A stretch of DNA of 64,000 nucleotides from Ruminococcus sp. AM22-13. Lineage in GTDB: Bacteria > Bacillota > Clostridia > Lachnospirales > Lachnospiraceae. The stretch lies in contig NZ_QRIL01000001.1 in NCBI RefSeq assembly GCF_003471165.1, positions 291,608 to 355,607 on the forward strand, given 5' to 3'. Of the stretch, positions 1 to 8,042 are shown one piece after another. Below the pieces are notes generated by a model. It had not been told where the DNA came from, ran no database searches, and saw nothing but the letters and a program-made list of their open reading frames with translations. Position 1 is the stretch's first letter. Each line of letters opens with the position of its first letter. The position numbers were made by a program, and so were the translations under genes.

Positions 1-599
1 AACTTCTGTACTTCATATCCCAGATACTGACACATTCTGCGAATCTGCCGGTTCAGTCCCTGAGTCAGGATGATCCGGAAGCTGCATTCTCCCGTCTGCA
101 CTACATTGCACGGTCTTGTCACCGTATCCAGAATCGGAACTCCCCTGCTCATTCTGCGGATAAATTCTTTATCTAAAGGCTTGTTTACTGTAACAAAGTA
201 TTCTTTCTCGTGATAGTTACCTGCACGCATAATCTTATTTACCAAATCGCCCTCATTTGTCAAAAGCAGCAGACCCTGTGACTCCTTGTCCAGTCTGCCT
301 ACAGGGTAGATCCGTAAAGGATAATCCAGGTAATCTGTCACTGTTGTTTCCTGGCGCTGTTGTTTCGTGCTGCACACGATTCCTCTGGGTTTATTAAAAA
401 GAAGCATTACTTTTTTTTCATTTTTATGGACAGGTACATTGTCTATACAGATTTCATCTTCTGTGCTTACCTTCTGACCGCTTACAGCTTTCTGGCCGTT
501 CACAGTGATCCTTTCTTCTTCGATCATCCGGTCCGCCTCACGTCTGGAGCATACACCCGCCTCGCTTAAATATTTGTTAATTCTGATTTTTTCGTTCAT
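1..599 (-). CDS. rluF: 23S rRNA pseudouridine synthase, RluF/RluB type (partial, 3' end outside window)
   Basis: The visible 199 codons encode an N-terminal S4 RNA-binding domain (roughly residues 4-50, with INKYLSEAGVCSRREAD) followed by the start of the pseudouridine synthase domain. The family's catalytic-aspartate motif GRLDKESQGLLLLTNEG is seen near residues 110-126, and the late motif TQGLNRQIRRMC is seen close to the window edge. Enzymes of this family isomerise a specific uridine of 23S rRNA. The RluF assignment rests on the KPRGIVCS stretch and the NKIMRAGNYHEKEY stretch; RluB/E relatives remain possible. The start is the ATG at 599-597. There is no Shine-Dalgarno sequence in front of it, and the promoter geometry suggests a leaderless mRNA. 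Family is well supported, exact target uridine is inference. Confidence 0.88.
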   Translation of the reverse strand, partial: MNEKIRINKYLSEAGVCSRREADRMIEEERITVNGQKAVSGQKVSTEDEICIDNVPVHKNEKKVMLLFNKPRGIVCSTKQQRQETTVTDYLDYPLRIYPVGRLDKESQGLLLLTNEGDLVNKIMRAGNYHEKEYFVTVNKPLDKEFIRRMSRGVPILDTVTRPCNVVQTGECSFRIILTQGLNRQIRRMCQYLGYEVQK

Positions 600-605
600 T
601 TTTCT

Positions 606-634
606 ATTATATAATTTTTTTCCCGTCTTATCAA
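606..634 (-). promoter_or_regulatory. sigma-A promoter of the pseudouridine synthase gene, abutting the start codon
   Basis: On the minus strand a -35 TTGATA (634-629), a 17-bp spacer and a perfect -10 TATAAT (611-606) are followed by only six bases (AGAAAA) before the ATG at 599. Transcription would begin at or next to the start codon. Confidence 0.7.
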
Positions 635-673
635 CGGGGAAATAAACCAAAATTTGCCAAGGGGGGATTTACC

Positions 674-702
674 TTGTATTTTGTCGTTCTTTATTGTATG
701 AT
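674..702 (+). promoter_or_regulatory. promoter upstream of the polysaccharide deacetylase gene
   Basis: TTGTAT (674-679), a 17-bp spacer and TATGAT (697-702). It lies on the far side of the palindromic element at 714-837, so the transcript would carry that element in a leader of about 210 nt. Both boxes are imperfect. Confidence 0.5.
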
Positions 703-713
703 AGGGCTAGTAC

Positions 714-837
714 AGTGTGTTTGAAAACTGCTTTTCGCAAATATACCGCAAAGTTACCATGCATCCGTAAGGAGCTGCCAGTGGCAGATCCTGGAGGTGG
801 GGTGTTCAGATTGCGGGGTTGATTTTTCAAACACGCT
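714..837. repeat. MITE-like palindromic element with AGYGTGTTTGAAAA termini
   Basis: The left end reads AGTGTGTTTGAAAA and the right end is the near inverse complement, TTTTTCAAACACGCT. Inner sequence also pairs, with CGCAA near the left and TTGCG near the right, and there is a small CTGCCAGTGGCAG hairpin in the middle. The 124-bp stretch has no reading frame of note. It lies between the promoter at 674-702 and the deacetylase start, and together with that promoter fills the gene-free stretch 600-920. Confidence 0.55.
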
Positions 838-920
838 CTAAGGTTGTTGGATTTATCTGACTCCGTAAAATGCCGGATATTTCACCACAGCCTTATTACA
901 ACTACACAAAGGAGGCTTTT

Positions 921-2312
921 ATGTCAGGCCATTTACCACGTACAAACCGCTGGCTGATCCTGCTTTCCATTGTTCTGTGTCTGATCTTCGGAGGAATTTT
1001 TACCCGTTCTTCTGCTGGTCCTTCACAGGTCAGCGCAGACAGTGATGCCGGAGTTTTTGTATCAGAAGATCAGGATTCTTCGGAGTTTTCTTCTGAAGGA
1101 ACAGTGGCTGATAATAATGATAATTTTACAGATATTTCTTCCGATAGTTCCGATGATCTTTCACCTGACAGTTCAGATAATGCTTCGGCAAAAAATTCAA
1201 CCGACAATGCATCCGAAACATTATCTGAATCTACAGAAGAAAAATCTGGCAAAAGCTCACAGAAAAACTCTTCAAAGAGTTCTTCCGCGGCTTCATCAGG
1301 CGGTCCTGCATTAAGTTCTGATATCTCAAAAGAGGCATCAAAAGGTCACTGGGCTTCCAGCGGAAGTAACTGGATGTTTCTTGTAAACGACAAGCCATAT
1401 ACCGGCTGGCTGACCGACACTGATGGCAAGCAATACTATATGGATGACACCGGAATCATGCAGACAGGCTGGACCGATATCGGAAAGAAACGATATTATT
1501 TCGACATGGATGGTATTTTGCAGACCGGGACTATTAAAGTTGATAAAAAAACTTATGAACTGAATGCGGACGGATCACTGAAAGATTATGTTCCAGCGAA
1601 GGATTCTTCTGATAAATCCAGGAAATCTTCCCAAAATTCTGATTCCAGGAATTCGGAAAGTTCCGGTAGCTCCGATACTTCTAAAGAAAACGATACTTCA
1701 ACAACCCAGAAGGCAATCGCCCTTACATTTGATGACGGGCCAGGTTCCTTTACCAACCGTCTTCTGGACTGTCTGGAACAGAATAATGCCAAGGCTACTT
1801 TCTTTATGGTCGGCACTGAGATTGCCAGTTTTCCGGATGAGGTGAAACGTATGAAGGAGCTGGGCTGTGAACTTGGAAATCATACCTATGATCATACTGA
1901 GCTGACAACTTTATCTGCTGATCAGATCAGTTCAGAAATTGCTAAAGTGGATGAGCAGCTCGTTAACCTGACGGGCCAGGGAGCATCTGTTGTCCGACCA
2001 CCTTATGGTTCCGTCAATGATACTGTTAAGGCTGCAATTGGAACACCTATGATTCTGTGGTCTATCGATACACTTGACTGGAAGACACTTGATGTCGAAT
2101 CCACTGTAGAAGAAGTTATGAACAATGTAAAAGATGGTTCTGTTATCCTGATGCATGATATTTACAGTACTTCTGTAGACGCTGCTGAGATTCTGATTCC
2201 GCAGCTGATTGAAGACGGATATCAGCTTGTGACGATACACGAGCTGGCCGCACTGCATCAGACAGAATTATCTGGCGGAAATACATACAGTGAATTTCAT
2301 AATGCTTCTTAA
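921..2312 (+). CDS. secreted polysaccharide deacetylase (NodB domain) with cell-wall-binding repeats
   Basis: The 463-residue protein has a membrane-spanning or signal segment (about residues 10-33), then a Ser/Asp/Glu/Lys-rich linker of about 110 residues. Two choline-binding-type repeats follow (GWLTDTDGKQYYMDDTG and GWTDIGKKRYYFDMDG, about 162-203), then a second Ser-rich linker and a NodB-type carbohydrate esterase 4 domain (about 264-445). NodB motifs present are TFDDGP (269-274), HTYDH (321-325), RPPYG, a WSIDTLDW stretch and LMHD. These give the metal-binding Asp/His triad and a catalytic base. Family members remove N-acetyl groups from peptidoglycan or other surface glycans. The start is the ATG at 921 because AAAGGAGG sits at 908-915; an upstream in-frame ATG at 870 lacks one. 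It is a single-gene unit ended by a terminator at 2332. The substrate is not determinable here. Confidence 0.88.
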   Translation: MSGHLPRTNRWLILLSIVLCLIFGGIFTRSSAGPSQVSADSDAGVFVSEDQDSSEFSSEGTVADNNDNFTDISSDSSDDLSPDSSDNASAKNSTDNASETLSESTEEKSGKSSQKNSSKSSSAASSGGPALSSDISKEASKGHWASSGSNWMFLVNDKPYTGWLTDTDGKQYYMDDTGIMQTGWTDIGKKRYYFDMDGILQTGTIKVDKKTYELNADGSLKDYVPAKDSSDKSRKSSQNSDSRNSESSGSSDTSKENDTSTTQKAIALTFDDGPGSFTNRLLDCLEQNNAKATFFMVGTEIASFPDEVKRMKELGCELGNHTYDHTELTTLSADQISSEIAKVDEQLVNLTGQGASVVRPPYGSVNDTVKAAIGTPMILWSIDTLDWKTLDVESTVEEVMNNVKDGSVILMHDIYSTSVDAAEILIPQLIEDGYQLVTIHELAALHQTELSGGNTYSEFHNAS

Positions 2313-2331
2313 TTTATCATTATTACAGCAC

Positions 2332-2378
2332 AAAAAATACTGCCTATCATCATTTTCCGATGAGCGGCAGTATTTTTT
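2332..2378. terminator. bidirectional terminator between convergent genes
   Basis: Perfect 13-bp stem AAAAAATACTGCC (2332-2344) and GGCAGTATTTTTT (2366-2378). It gives a U-tract on either strand and serves the deacetylase (+) and the SH3 protein (-). Confidence 0.9.
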
Positions 2379-2396
2379 ATTATCCGTATTTAATTG

Positions 2397-3302
2397 TTAT
2401 TCAAGCAAGTCTCCCCTGATGTATCCGGTCTCACCATCATAATCAATCTGAACCCATTCACCATCAGTGCCTTTCTTCTCAACCTGCTCGCCTGCCGAAA
2501 TCACGCCAAGGATCTCAGCATCTGTGCTTGCTTCAGCACGCACATTACATTCATCTGTAGTAGTAAGCATTGTGCCATCCTCTGCATCTGTTGACACACT
2601 TGCTTCCTCTCCGAGGCCATTTAAGAATTCTGCGAGAGATGAATCTGACTGCTGTGCCTGATCCAGCTCATTTTGTACTTTCTTTACAAGGTCAGAAACA
2701 TCACTGTCTGACAACTGGTTCTCCATATATGCAGAAATTTCAGAATCCTGTAAAGCTCCGTTATCGATTACCCAGTTACCTTCACTGTTTTTATACACAT
2801 AGAACTGAGTCAAAGCCGGTGCTTTCGTCTCGATACCCTGACAGATGTAAGAGAAACAGGCGTAAACCACGTAAGAATCATCTGTCATACCTTTCTTCGT
2901 GTACACATCGCCCACTTCATACCCTTCGATATAATCTTTCAAATTTGTGACTTTTGACTCATCGGATGGTGTAAAATCATCTTCAAGAGTCTTCAGCGTT
3001 GCAATATCTTTTTCCCCCAGAGCCTGATAATAGCTCTTAATCAATGCAGTGATATCTGCATCTGCTGTTTCCATGGGATTGGCGTCTTCTTTCTTCTCGT
3101 CAGACTCCCCTTCACTTGTCGGAGAAGAAGGAACATTTCCCTGGTCTGTGGATGTGGTCTTCTGTCCATCTCCGGAATTCCCCTTATTACTTCCGGAACA
3201 GGCACGAATGCTAAAAAACAGGACAACCACGATTATCAGAATCGCACCACCCAGCATAAAATACCGGAGGTTGTCTGACAACCATTCTCTGAAATCATCC
3301 AA
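2397..3302 (-). CDS. membrane-anchored protein with C-terminal bacterial SH3 domain
   Basis: About 301 residues. A single transmembrane helix (around residues 15-32) follows a short cytoplasmic end, then an acidic low-complexity linker. A middle domain of about 130 residues resembles the NTF2-like/DUF4878 fold (my reading of ADITALIKSYYQALGEKD). The C-terminal ~60 residues form an SH3-type domain, with NVRAEASTDAEILGVISAGE and the ending GETGYIRGDLLE. SH3 domains of this kind bind peptidoglycan outside the membrane. A GTG at 3326 would give eight more residues, but a good Shine-Dalgarno AAGGAGG falls inside that extension, 8 nt before a TTG at 3302. I therefore choose the TTG. Function is unknown beyond cell-surface association. 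Confidence 0.75.
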   Translation of the reverse strand: MDDFREWLSDNLRYFMLGGAILIIVVVLFFSIRACSGSNKGNSGDGQKTTSTDQGNVPSSPTSEGESDEKKEDANPMETADADITALIKSYYQALGEKDIATLKTLEDDFTPSDESKVTNLKDYIEGYEVGDVYTKKGMTDDSYVVYACFSYICQGIETKAPALTQFYVYKNSEGNWVIDNGALQDSEISAYMENQLSDSDVSDLVKKVQNELDQAQQSDSSLAEFLNGLGEEASVSTDAEDGTMLTTTDECNVRAEASTDAEILGVISAGEQVEKKGTDGEWVQIDYDGETGYIRGDLLE

Positions 3303-3395
3303 GTTCTTGTCCTCCTTATGAGTCACTGTTCACTTCGTTTCTCAGCAACTCCTATATGATACAACGCACCGGAACTGTACATACGTCCCAGGCAG

Positions 3396-3467
3396 CACAC
3401 CTGAAGGGAATCGAACCCCCGCACATGGTACCGGAAACCACTGCTCTATCCACTGAGCTACAGGTGC
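3396..3467 (-). tRNA. tRNA-Arg (anticodon CCG)
   Basis: Cloverleaf read on the minus strand: acceptor GCACCTG/CAGGTGT, D-arm GCTC...GAGC, anticodon stem GTGGT/ACCAT with loop TTCCGGT (anticodon CCG, reading CGG), and a T-arm with TTCGATT loop. The discriminator base is G and the CCA end is not encoded. Confidence 0.92.
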
Positions 3468-3890
3468 AGGTAAGACAATAAATCCAGTAACCTTCAATGT
3501 TCTTTAGTTACTAAATTTCCATTTATCATTCTATCACAGCCCTATGTAAAAGTAAAGTTTTTTTTGGAATATGCATAAATGTACCGAACTTATCTACTAT
3601 TACGATAATTTACGAATCAGGCTGAAAATTTACGATATATTATAACAAAAATACCATGTCTTTAAAGTTTCTCTGCTACTGACATTTTTCACATTCTCTG
3701 AAGCAAAAATTTCTGTAACATAATCAGAAACTATGCAGAGCAGCAGTTTCGGCTATCCAAAGCAGAAATTCACTTCCTGCTCCGGATAGCCAATCCGCTA
3801 CTCTGTCAATTTCTATCTGATGCCAGTACCGTGAATATTAAGTAATTCCTGTTTTAACATAAAAACTTAATTTCAGCAGTACTCATCTCT
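3468..3890. other. gene-free stretch with hairpins, no coding signal
   Basis: 423 bp without a convincing reading frame. It contains an inverted repeat GGCTATCC/GGATAGCC around a GCAG...CTGC core (about 3752-3792) and the diverged palindrome at 3825-3884. No clean intrinsic terminator for the lysine transporter gene was found, although these structures lie just after its stop. Confidence 0.6.
3825..3884. repeat. short diverged palindrome related to the element at 52287-52452
   Basis: Left end AGTACCGTGAATATTAAGTAA and right end ACTTAATTTCAGCAGTACT are imperfect inverse complements. They match the ends of the 166-bp element at 52287-52452 (AGTACAGCGAAAATTAAGTTT and ACTTAATATTCGCTGTACT) with a few substitutions. 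The central part of that element is missing here. Confidence 0.5.
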
Positions 3891-5513
3891 TTATATCTTC
3901 AGATCATCAAATTTCAGTCGGATAATCACCAGTGTAATCGCCATCAGAATGATTCCGGCCGGAAGTGCAATCCAAGGTGTCTGTACAAATCCTGCGATAA
4001 TATAAGTCAGGAAAGATACAACCGCTGCGACCATTGCATACGGAAGCTGTGTGCTGACATGGTTTACATGCTCACACTGTGCACCTGCTGAAGCCATGAT
4101 CGTTGTATCAGAAATCGGTGAGCAGTGGTCACCACATACAGCACCTGCCATACAAGCAGAAATAGAGATGATCATCAGTTCATGGTTTGTTCCTGAGAAT
4201 ACATCAACTACGATCGGAATCAGGATACCAAAAGTTCCCCATGAAGTACCTGTCGCAAATGCGATCACAGCACCGATTACAAAGATGATAGCCGGCAGGA
4301 AATTCATCAGTCCGCCCGCGGAGCTCTTAACAACTCCATATACGAAATCAGATGCACCCAGGCTGTCTGTCATGGCTTTCAGTGTCCATGCAAAAGTAAG
4401 GATCAGGATTGCAGGTACCATTGCTTTAAATCCATCCGGGATACATGCCATGCAGTCTTTGAAATTCATAACGCGGCGTACCAGATAGAGTACAATTGTG
4501 ATCACAAGTCCAAAGAAGCTTCCCAGTACAAGTCCAATAGAAGCATCACTCTGTGAAAAAGCAGTTACAAAATCAGTTCCGCTAAAGAACCCACCAGTAT
4601 AGATCATACCAATAACACAGCATACTACAAGGCTGATGATAGGAATCAGAAGATCAATCACCTTGCCACGTGGATTACCCTTCTCATCCTCGGCAGAGTT
4701 TGCATAAGGACGTGCAGGTGTTGTATAAATATCACCTTTTAACGCATTTGTTTCATGAACACCCATCGGGCCAAATTCTACTTTCATAAAGACCATGGCG
4801 ATCATCATGAAGATTGTAAGCAAGGCATAGAAGTTATATGGAATTGCATGTACAAACAGTGAGATTCCATCCTCTCCCTTTACGAACCCGCTGACTGCTG
4901 CTGCCCATGAAGAAATCGGAGCAATAATACATACAGGGGCTGCTGTCGCATCGATCAGATAAGCCAGCTTTGCACGGGATACGTTGTGCTTGTCAGTTAC
5001 AGGACGCATAACGCTTCCTACTGTCAGACAGTTAAAATAGTCATCGATAAAGATCAATACGCCGAGAACAACTGTTGCAATCTCAGCACCGGCTCTTGTC
5101 TTGATTCTCTTACTTGCCCAGCGGCCAAAAGCTGCTGAACCTCCGGCTCTGTTCATCAGGCAAACCATGGTTCCGAGGATAACCAGGAATATCAGAATAC
5201 CCATATTATAGGAGCTTGTCAGAACACTGATCATTCCGCCTTCAAAGATATGAAGGATCGTTCCCTCAAAGCTAAATCCTGAGTAAAACAGTGCGCCAAC
5301 TAAAATTCCGATAAACAGCGAACTGTATACCTCCTTTGTGATCAACGCCAGCGCAATGGCAACGATCGGCGGAACCAGCGCCCAGAATGTACCATAAAAT
5401 TTTACAGATGCTGCCGCTTCTTCCTCTGCTGCAAGTACAGTCAACGGACTTGCAAGGATCATCAGCATGATCACTGACAGAACAGCTGATAATTTTTTTA
5501 CATTTTTTTTCAT
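3891..5513 (-). CDS. lysW: NhaC-family transporter, probable lysine transporter LysW
   Basis: A 540-residue polytopic membrane protein with an N-terminal signal-like segment (cleavage possibly near VLAAEEE) and about 12 hydrophobic helices. It belongs to the NhaC Na+/H+ antiporter superfamily, recognisable from FIDDYFNCLTVGSVMRPVTD and GDHCSPISDTTIMASAGA. In Firmicutes an NhaC-like subgroup named LysW is controlled by lysine riboswitches, and a clear L-box precedes this gene. I therefore infer lysine uptake or exchange rather than sodium export. The start is the ATG at 5513, which has GGGAGG six to ten bases upstream. The reading frame is open back to 5687, but that part overlaps the riboswitch terminator and is not coding. 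The gene is monocistronic. Transport specificity is inference from the riboswitch. Confidence 0.85.
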   Translation of the reverse strand: MKKNVKKLSAVLSVIMLMILASPLTVLAAEEEAAASVKFYGTFWALVPPIVAIALALITKEVYSSLFIGILVGALFYSGFSFEGTILHIFEGGMISVLTSSYNMGILIFLVILGTMVCLMNRAGGSAAFGRWASKRIKTRAGAEIATVVLGVLIFIDDYFNCLTVGSVMRPVTDKHNVSRAKLAYLIDATAAPVCIIAPISSWAAAVSGFVKGEDGISLFVHAIPYNFYALLTIFMMIAMVFMKVEFGPMGVHETNALKGDIYTTPARPYANSAEDEKGNPRGKVIDLLIPIISLVVCCVIGMIYTGGFFSGTDFVTAFSQSDASIGLVLGSFFGLVITIVLYLVRRVMNFKDCMACIPDGFKAMVPAILILTFAWTLKAMTDSLGASDFVYGVVKSSAGGLMNFLPAIIFVIGAVIAFATGTSWGTFGILIPIVVDVFSGTNHELMIISISACMAGAVCGDHCSPISDTTIMASAGAQCEHVNHVSTQLPYAMVAAVVSFLTYIIAGFVQTPWIALPAGIILMAITLVIIRLKFDDLKI

Positions 5514-5597
5514 GAATGTACCTCCCTCTTTTGTAGATATGTACGATATGTTACAATCCTGCCCGAAAGGCCTTTCATATCGCAAGAACATTACTGA

Positions 5598-5661
5598 GCA
5601 ATTTCCTGTGATATTTTTATGTAACAGGAAATTCCAGCAGAATTTTCTATTACATAAAAAA
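5598..5661 (-). other. nested alternative hairpins between riboswitch terminator and lysW start
   Basis: Two overlapping perfect inverted repeats occupy the leader after the terminator: AATTTCCTGT/ACAGGAAATT, and TTTTTATGTAA/TTACATAAAAA. The second reuses the U-tract of the terminator. They cannot form together. A third palindrome, CGATATG/CATATCG, lies nearer the start codon (about 5547-5583). Confidence 0.55.
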
Positions 5662-5696
5662 TACCACAAATGCATTCTGAAACACATTCGTGGTAT
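5656..5696 (-). terminator. intrinsic terminator, expression platform of the lysine riboswitch
   Basis: On the minus strand ATACCACGAATG (5696-5685) pairs with CATTTGTGGTAT (5672-5661) and is followed by a run of T (5661-5656). It lies about 30 nt after the aptamer and about 140 nt before the start codon, which fits transcription attenuation in lysine excess. Confidence 0.85.
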
Positions 5697-5726
5697 CTGT
5701 TATACATTACAGTATACGTTACATCC

Positions 5727-5881
5727 GATAGCGCTTCACCCAGGTGACAGTACGGCGCATATTCTGCGACGTCCCAGGAATCTGCCCCCTGACCTGTCAG
5801 ATTCCTTCGGCGGTTTTCCCTTTCTCCGGATGGGTGTCATTCCATCTCTCCCGGACTACTGATGAATCCCGCGCCTCTATC
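5727..5881 (-). ncRNA. lysine riboswitch (L-box) aptamer
   Basis: Read on the minus strand the segment carries the conserved L-box blocks in order: GATAGAGGCGCG at the 5' side, CAGTAG, AAAGGGAAAACCGCCGAAGG, CTGGG, ACTGTCAC, and GAAGCGCTATC closing P1 by pairing GATAG with CTATC. Order, spacing and length (155 nt) fit the five-helix lysine aptamer. A terminator follows directly. Confidence 0.93.
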
Positions 5882-6073
5882 ATTACATATCATATCACTT
5901 ACTGTATCAGTTTTCCTGACAAATAGCAATAGGTATCTGCTTCTTTTTCATTAGTTATTTTATTAACGAAAATTGCCCGTACACTGCTATTTTTGAGGAA
6001 TTTTGGCATAATATACCCAAAACAGGTTCTTCGGATAAGATTCCTTTCCGGCAAACTCTGTTTCCGGCAAGCC
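5882..6073. other. upstream region of the lysine riboswitch
   Basis: Nothing coding is seen. On the minus strand a TATGAT-like -10 lies just before the aptamer but I find no good -35 at standard spacing. A TTGCCGGAAA decamer occurs twice just after the stop of the 6074 gene. Confidence 0.4.
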
Positions 6074-6907
6074 TTAGCCATTATATTTATAAACATAATG
6101 AGTCTCTGTCTGTGCGACCAGTTCACATCCGTTATTTACCAGAAACTCATGATCTACCTGTCCGATTGCGGTTACCACAAAATCGGTCTTTGTCTTCCTG
6201 AGAGCTTTTTTGAATTGATCAGGGCTGTCATAAATATGATAATCGATTACATCCAGCAATGCCTTCTGCCGTTTATAAAAGCCACTGTTTTCGTCGAAAC
6301 TTCCAGCTACCGTACTTCCCGCGCGATAAATACTTGCATTTCGGCTGATCACAAGACCGATACCTGCATCATACTGTCTCACAATACTGTTTAAGCTGCT
6401 GTCAAATACAACCCTTGGGAAATCATTCTCCTGATTTTGGTGAATCACATCGCAGACTGCCCTCAGATCATCCGGAACTTTATATATATTCTCCGTCATC
6501 GCAAAATTGGTCACCACACCGTCAAGCGGATTCCCCAGTAACACAAAGCAGCCAAGTACGACTATCGCCGCAAGCACGCGCTGCCATTTTTTTCTGAAAA
6601 CACTTACCAGTTTTACCCCGTAATATGCTACGGCAGGAATCACCGGCAAAATCCAGATAAACCTGTAATATTCGTTTTCGAACTTCACTTTCGCGATCAG
6701 ATATTTCACAACCAGCGGATTATAAACTGTGAGCAATAAGAAAAGTACATATCCTATAAAAATTCTGGAATTCTTTTTACGTCCCCAGATCAGCGTGCAT
6801 ATGATACCCACCACAAACAGAAAAGGATACCAGCAGGAACTCCAGTATAACTTCATACATGCGCTGACAAAGCGGAGTCCATATTCCTGAATCGTTACAC
6901 CTGCCAT
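6074..6907 (-). CDS. membrane protein, C-terminal half of a DUF6077-like/glycosyltransferase-like pair
   Basis: 277 residues: three or four hydrophobic helices in the first 125 residues, then an extracytoplasmic or cytoplasmic domain of about 150 residues with no motif I recognise. The helices carry YNPLVVKYLIAKVKFENEYYRF, a pattern seen in large GT-C-like membrane enzymes where a loop acid follows paired helices. It is separated by 16 bp from the preceding membrane gene and has its own GGAGGAG ribosome site. Together the two read like one long membrane protein split in two: the upstream product ends after a helix and this one begins with one. Whether this is an ancestral two-gene arrangement or a recent split cannot be settled here. 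No function is assigned. Confidence 0.6.
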   Translation of the reverse strand: MAGVTIQEYGLRFVSACMKLYWSSCWYPFLFVVGIICTLIWGRKKNSRIFIGYVLFLLLTVYNPLVVKYLIAKVKFENEYYRFIWILPVIPAVAYYGVKLVSVFRKKWQRVLAAIVVLGCFVLLGNPLDGVVTNFAMTENIYKVPDDLRAVCDVIHQNQENDFPRVVFDSSLNSIVRQYDAGIGLVISRNASIYRAGSTVAGSFDENSGFYKRQKALLDVIDYHIYDSPDQFKKALRKTKTDFVVTAIGQVDHEFLVNNGCELVAQTETHYVYKYNG

Positions 6908-6923
6908 TATTATCTCCTCCTAT

Positions 6924-8042
6924 TTAAGATGCCGCCAGCGTCAGCAGACCAATCCTGCATGCAAAAAAGACAGCCGCATACAATATTGACGGGATCATAC
7001 ACACAGCACAATATACCAAACCCGAAATTTTCTTATTCATAACTGCTACAGGTGCCATCCCCGCCGCGATTACGATTGGGAAAATAATCGCTGAACCGGA
7101 AAATGTCAATGCACTGACAGCTGTGATAAACAATACGATCCAGACATTTCTGTCGTTTTTTTCCTGAAGATACCATATCGCACACATCAGCACTGCCGGA
7201 ATGGCGATATTGGCAAGAATTGCCTTTCCCTCATAACTTCTTGTAAAGAAAAAAGTACCTGAAGAATAAATCGTTCCACAAAACAGCTGTAACACGCATG
7301 TAAATACCGTCATCAGGTCTGCTTTCTTTCTGTTTCCGTCAAACAGTCTCTTACCAATCTGGTAGATAATCAGGTTAGCTGTTATCACATTCATACATGA
7401 CATCACAAGCTTTGCCTGTACAATCGGGTGTATTCCCAGAAGCCTGCACCAGACTGCATTATTCATCGGATATGCAGAGAAAACATATCTGGCCTGAAAA
7501 ACTTTCAGGATTATTCCATTGTAAGGATTATATCTGCCAAGCGTATCTGTATATACAGAAGTGCTCACCGTTCCCACATAATATGCCGCATCTACCGTCG
7601 TATCTTTATAGAAGATTACAATCAGGCACTGCAGAAGAACTACAGCACCTGCGATAATGATCATTATCGAATGCCTTTTCCATATATCAGAAATACTGTT
7701 GCCTTTTTTCGGTGTGATATCTCCGGAAATTCCTGCTGCATCTGGCAAATTCTTACTATACTTATCTTTTGTTTTTTTCTTTACAGCACAGATAATTGCC
7801 ACTATAACAGTAATAATCATAAGCCCTGCCCATATACAGGCAGCCGTAGTAAGAGAAACCCATTTTAAAGTCATAGGCACTGTCACCAGTTCAAATACAG
7901 CAAAATACGTCAGATATCCAAGAATAAACGTCAAAGAAACGTCTTTTTTCATTTTCAGTATTCTTGTCAGAAGACTGCCCACAGCATAAAAAACTGCAAA
8001 TTCCAGCACAAATCCTATACATGCAAGGCATAGTTCTTTCAT
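6924..8042 (-). CDS. polytopic membrane protein, DUF6077-like
   Basis: 372 residues with about nine hydrophobic helices, including the first at residues 3-28. A lysine-rich cytoplasmic loop falls near 85-125. An extracytoplasmic segment (about 145-200) has TVDAAYYVGTVSTSVYTDTL and RYVFSAYPMNNAVWCRL, resembling the acidic loops of lipid-linked glycosyltransferases. The ATG overlaps the stop of the molybdenum hydroxylase gene (ATGA), so translation is coupled and the two belong to one operon. This pairing with a purine-type hydroxylase is unexpected. I do not recognise a defined function; DUF6077 membership is my estimate. Confidence 0.6.
   Translation of the reverse strand: MKELCLACIGFVLEFAVFYAVGSLLTRILKMKKDVSLTFILGYLTYFAVFELVTVPMTLKWVSLTTAACIWAGLMIITVIVAIICAVKKKTKDKYSKNLPDAAGISGDITPKKGNSISDIWKRHSIMIIIAGAVVLLQCLIVIFYKDTTVDAAYYVGTVSTSVYTDTLGRYNPYNGIILKVFQARYVFSAYPMNNAVWCRLLGIHPIVQAKLVMSCMNVITANLIIYQIGKRLFDGNRKKADLMTVFTCVLQLFCGTIYSSGTFFFTRSYEGKAILANIAIPAVLMCAIWYLQEKNDRNVWIVLFITAVSALTFSGSAIIFPIVIAAGMAPVAVMNKKISGLVYCAVCMIPSILYAAVFFACRIGLLTLAAS

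Noticed and set aside
3752..3792. Terminator for the lysine transporter gene
   Set aside because: The GGCTATCC/GGATAGCC stem lacks a T-run on the minus strand, so it is only noted as a hairpin.
5514..5687. Upstream extension of the NhaC-type protein by 58 residues
   Set aside because: It overlaps the riboswitch terminator, and the extension has no ribosome site, whereas ATG 5513 does.
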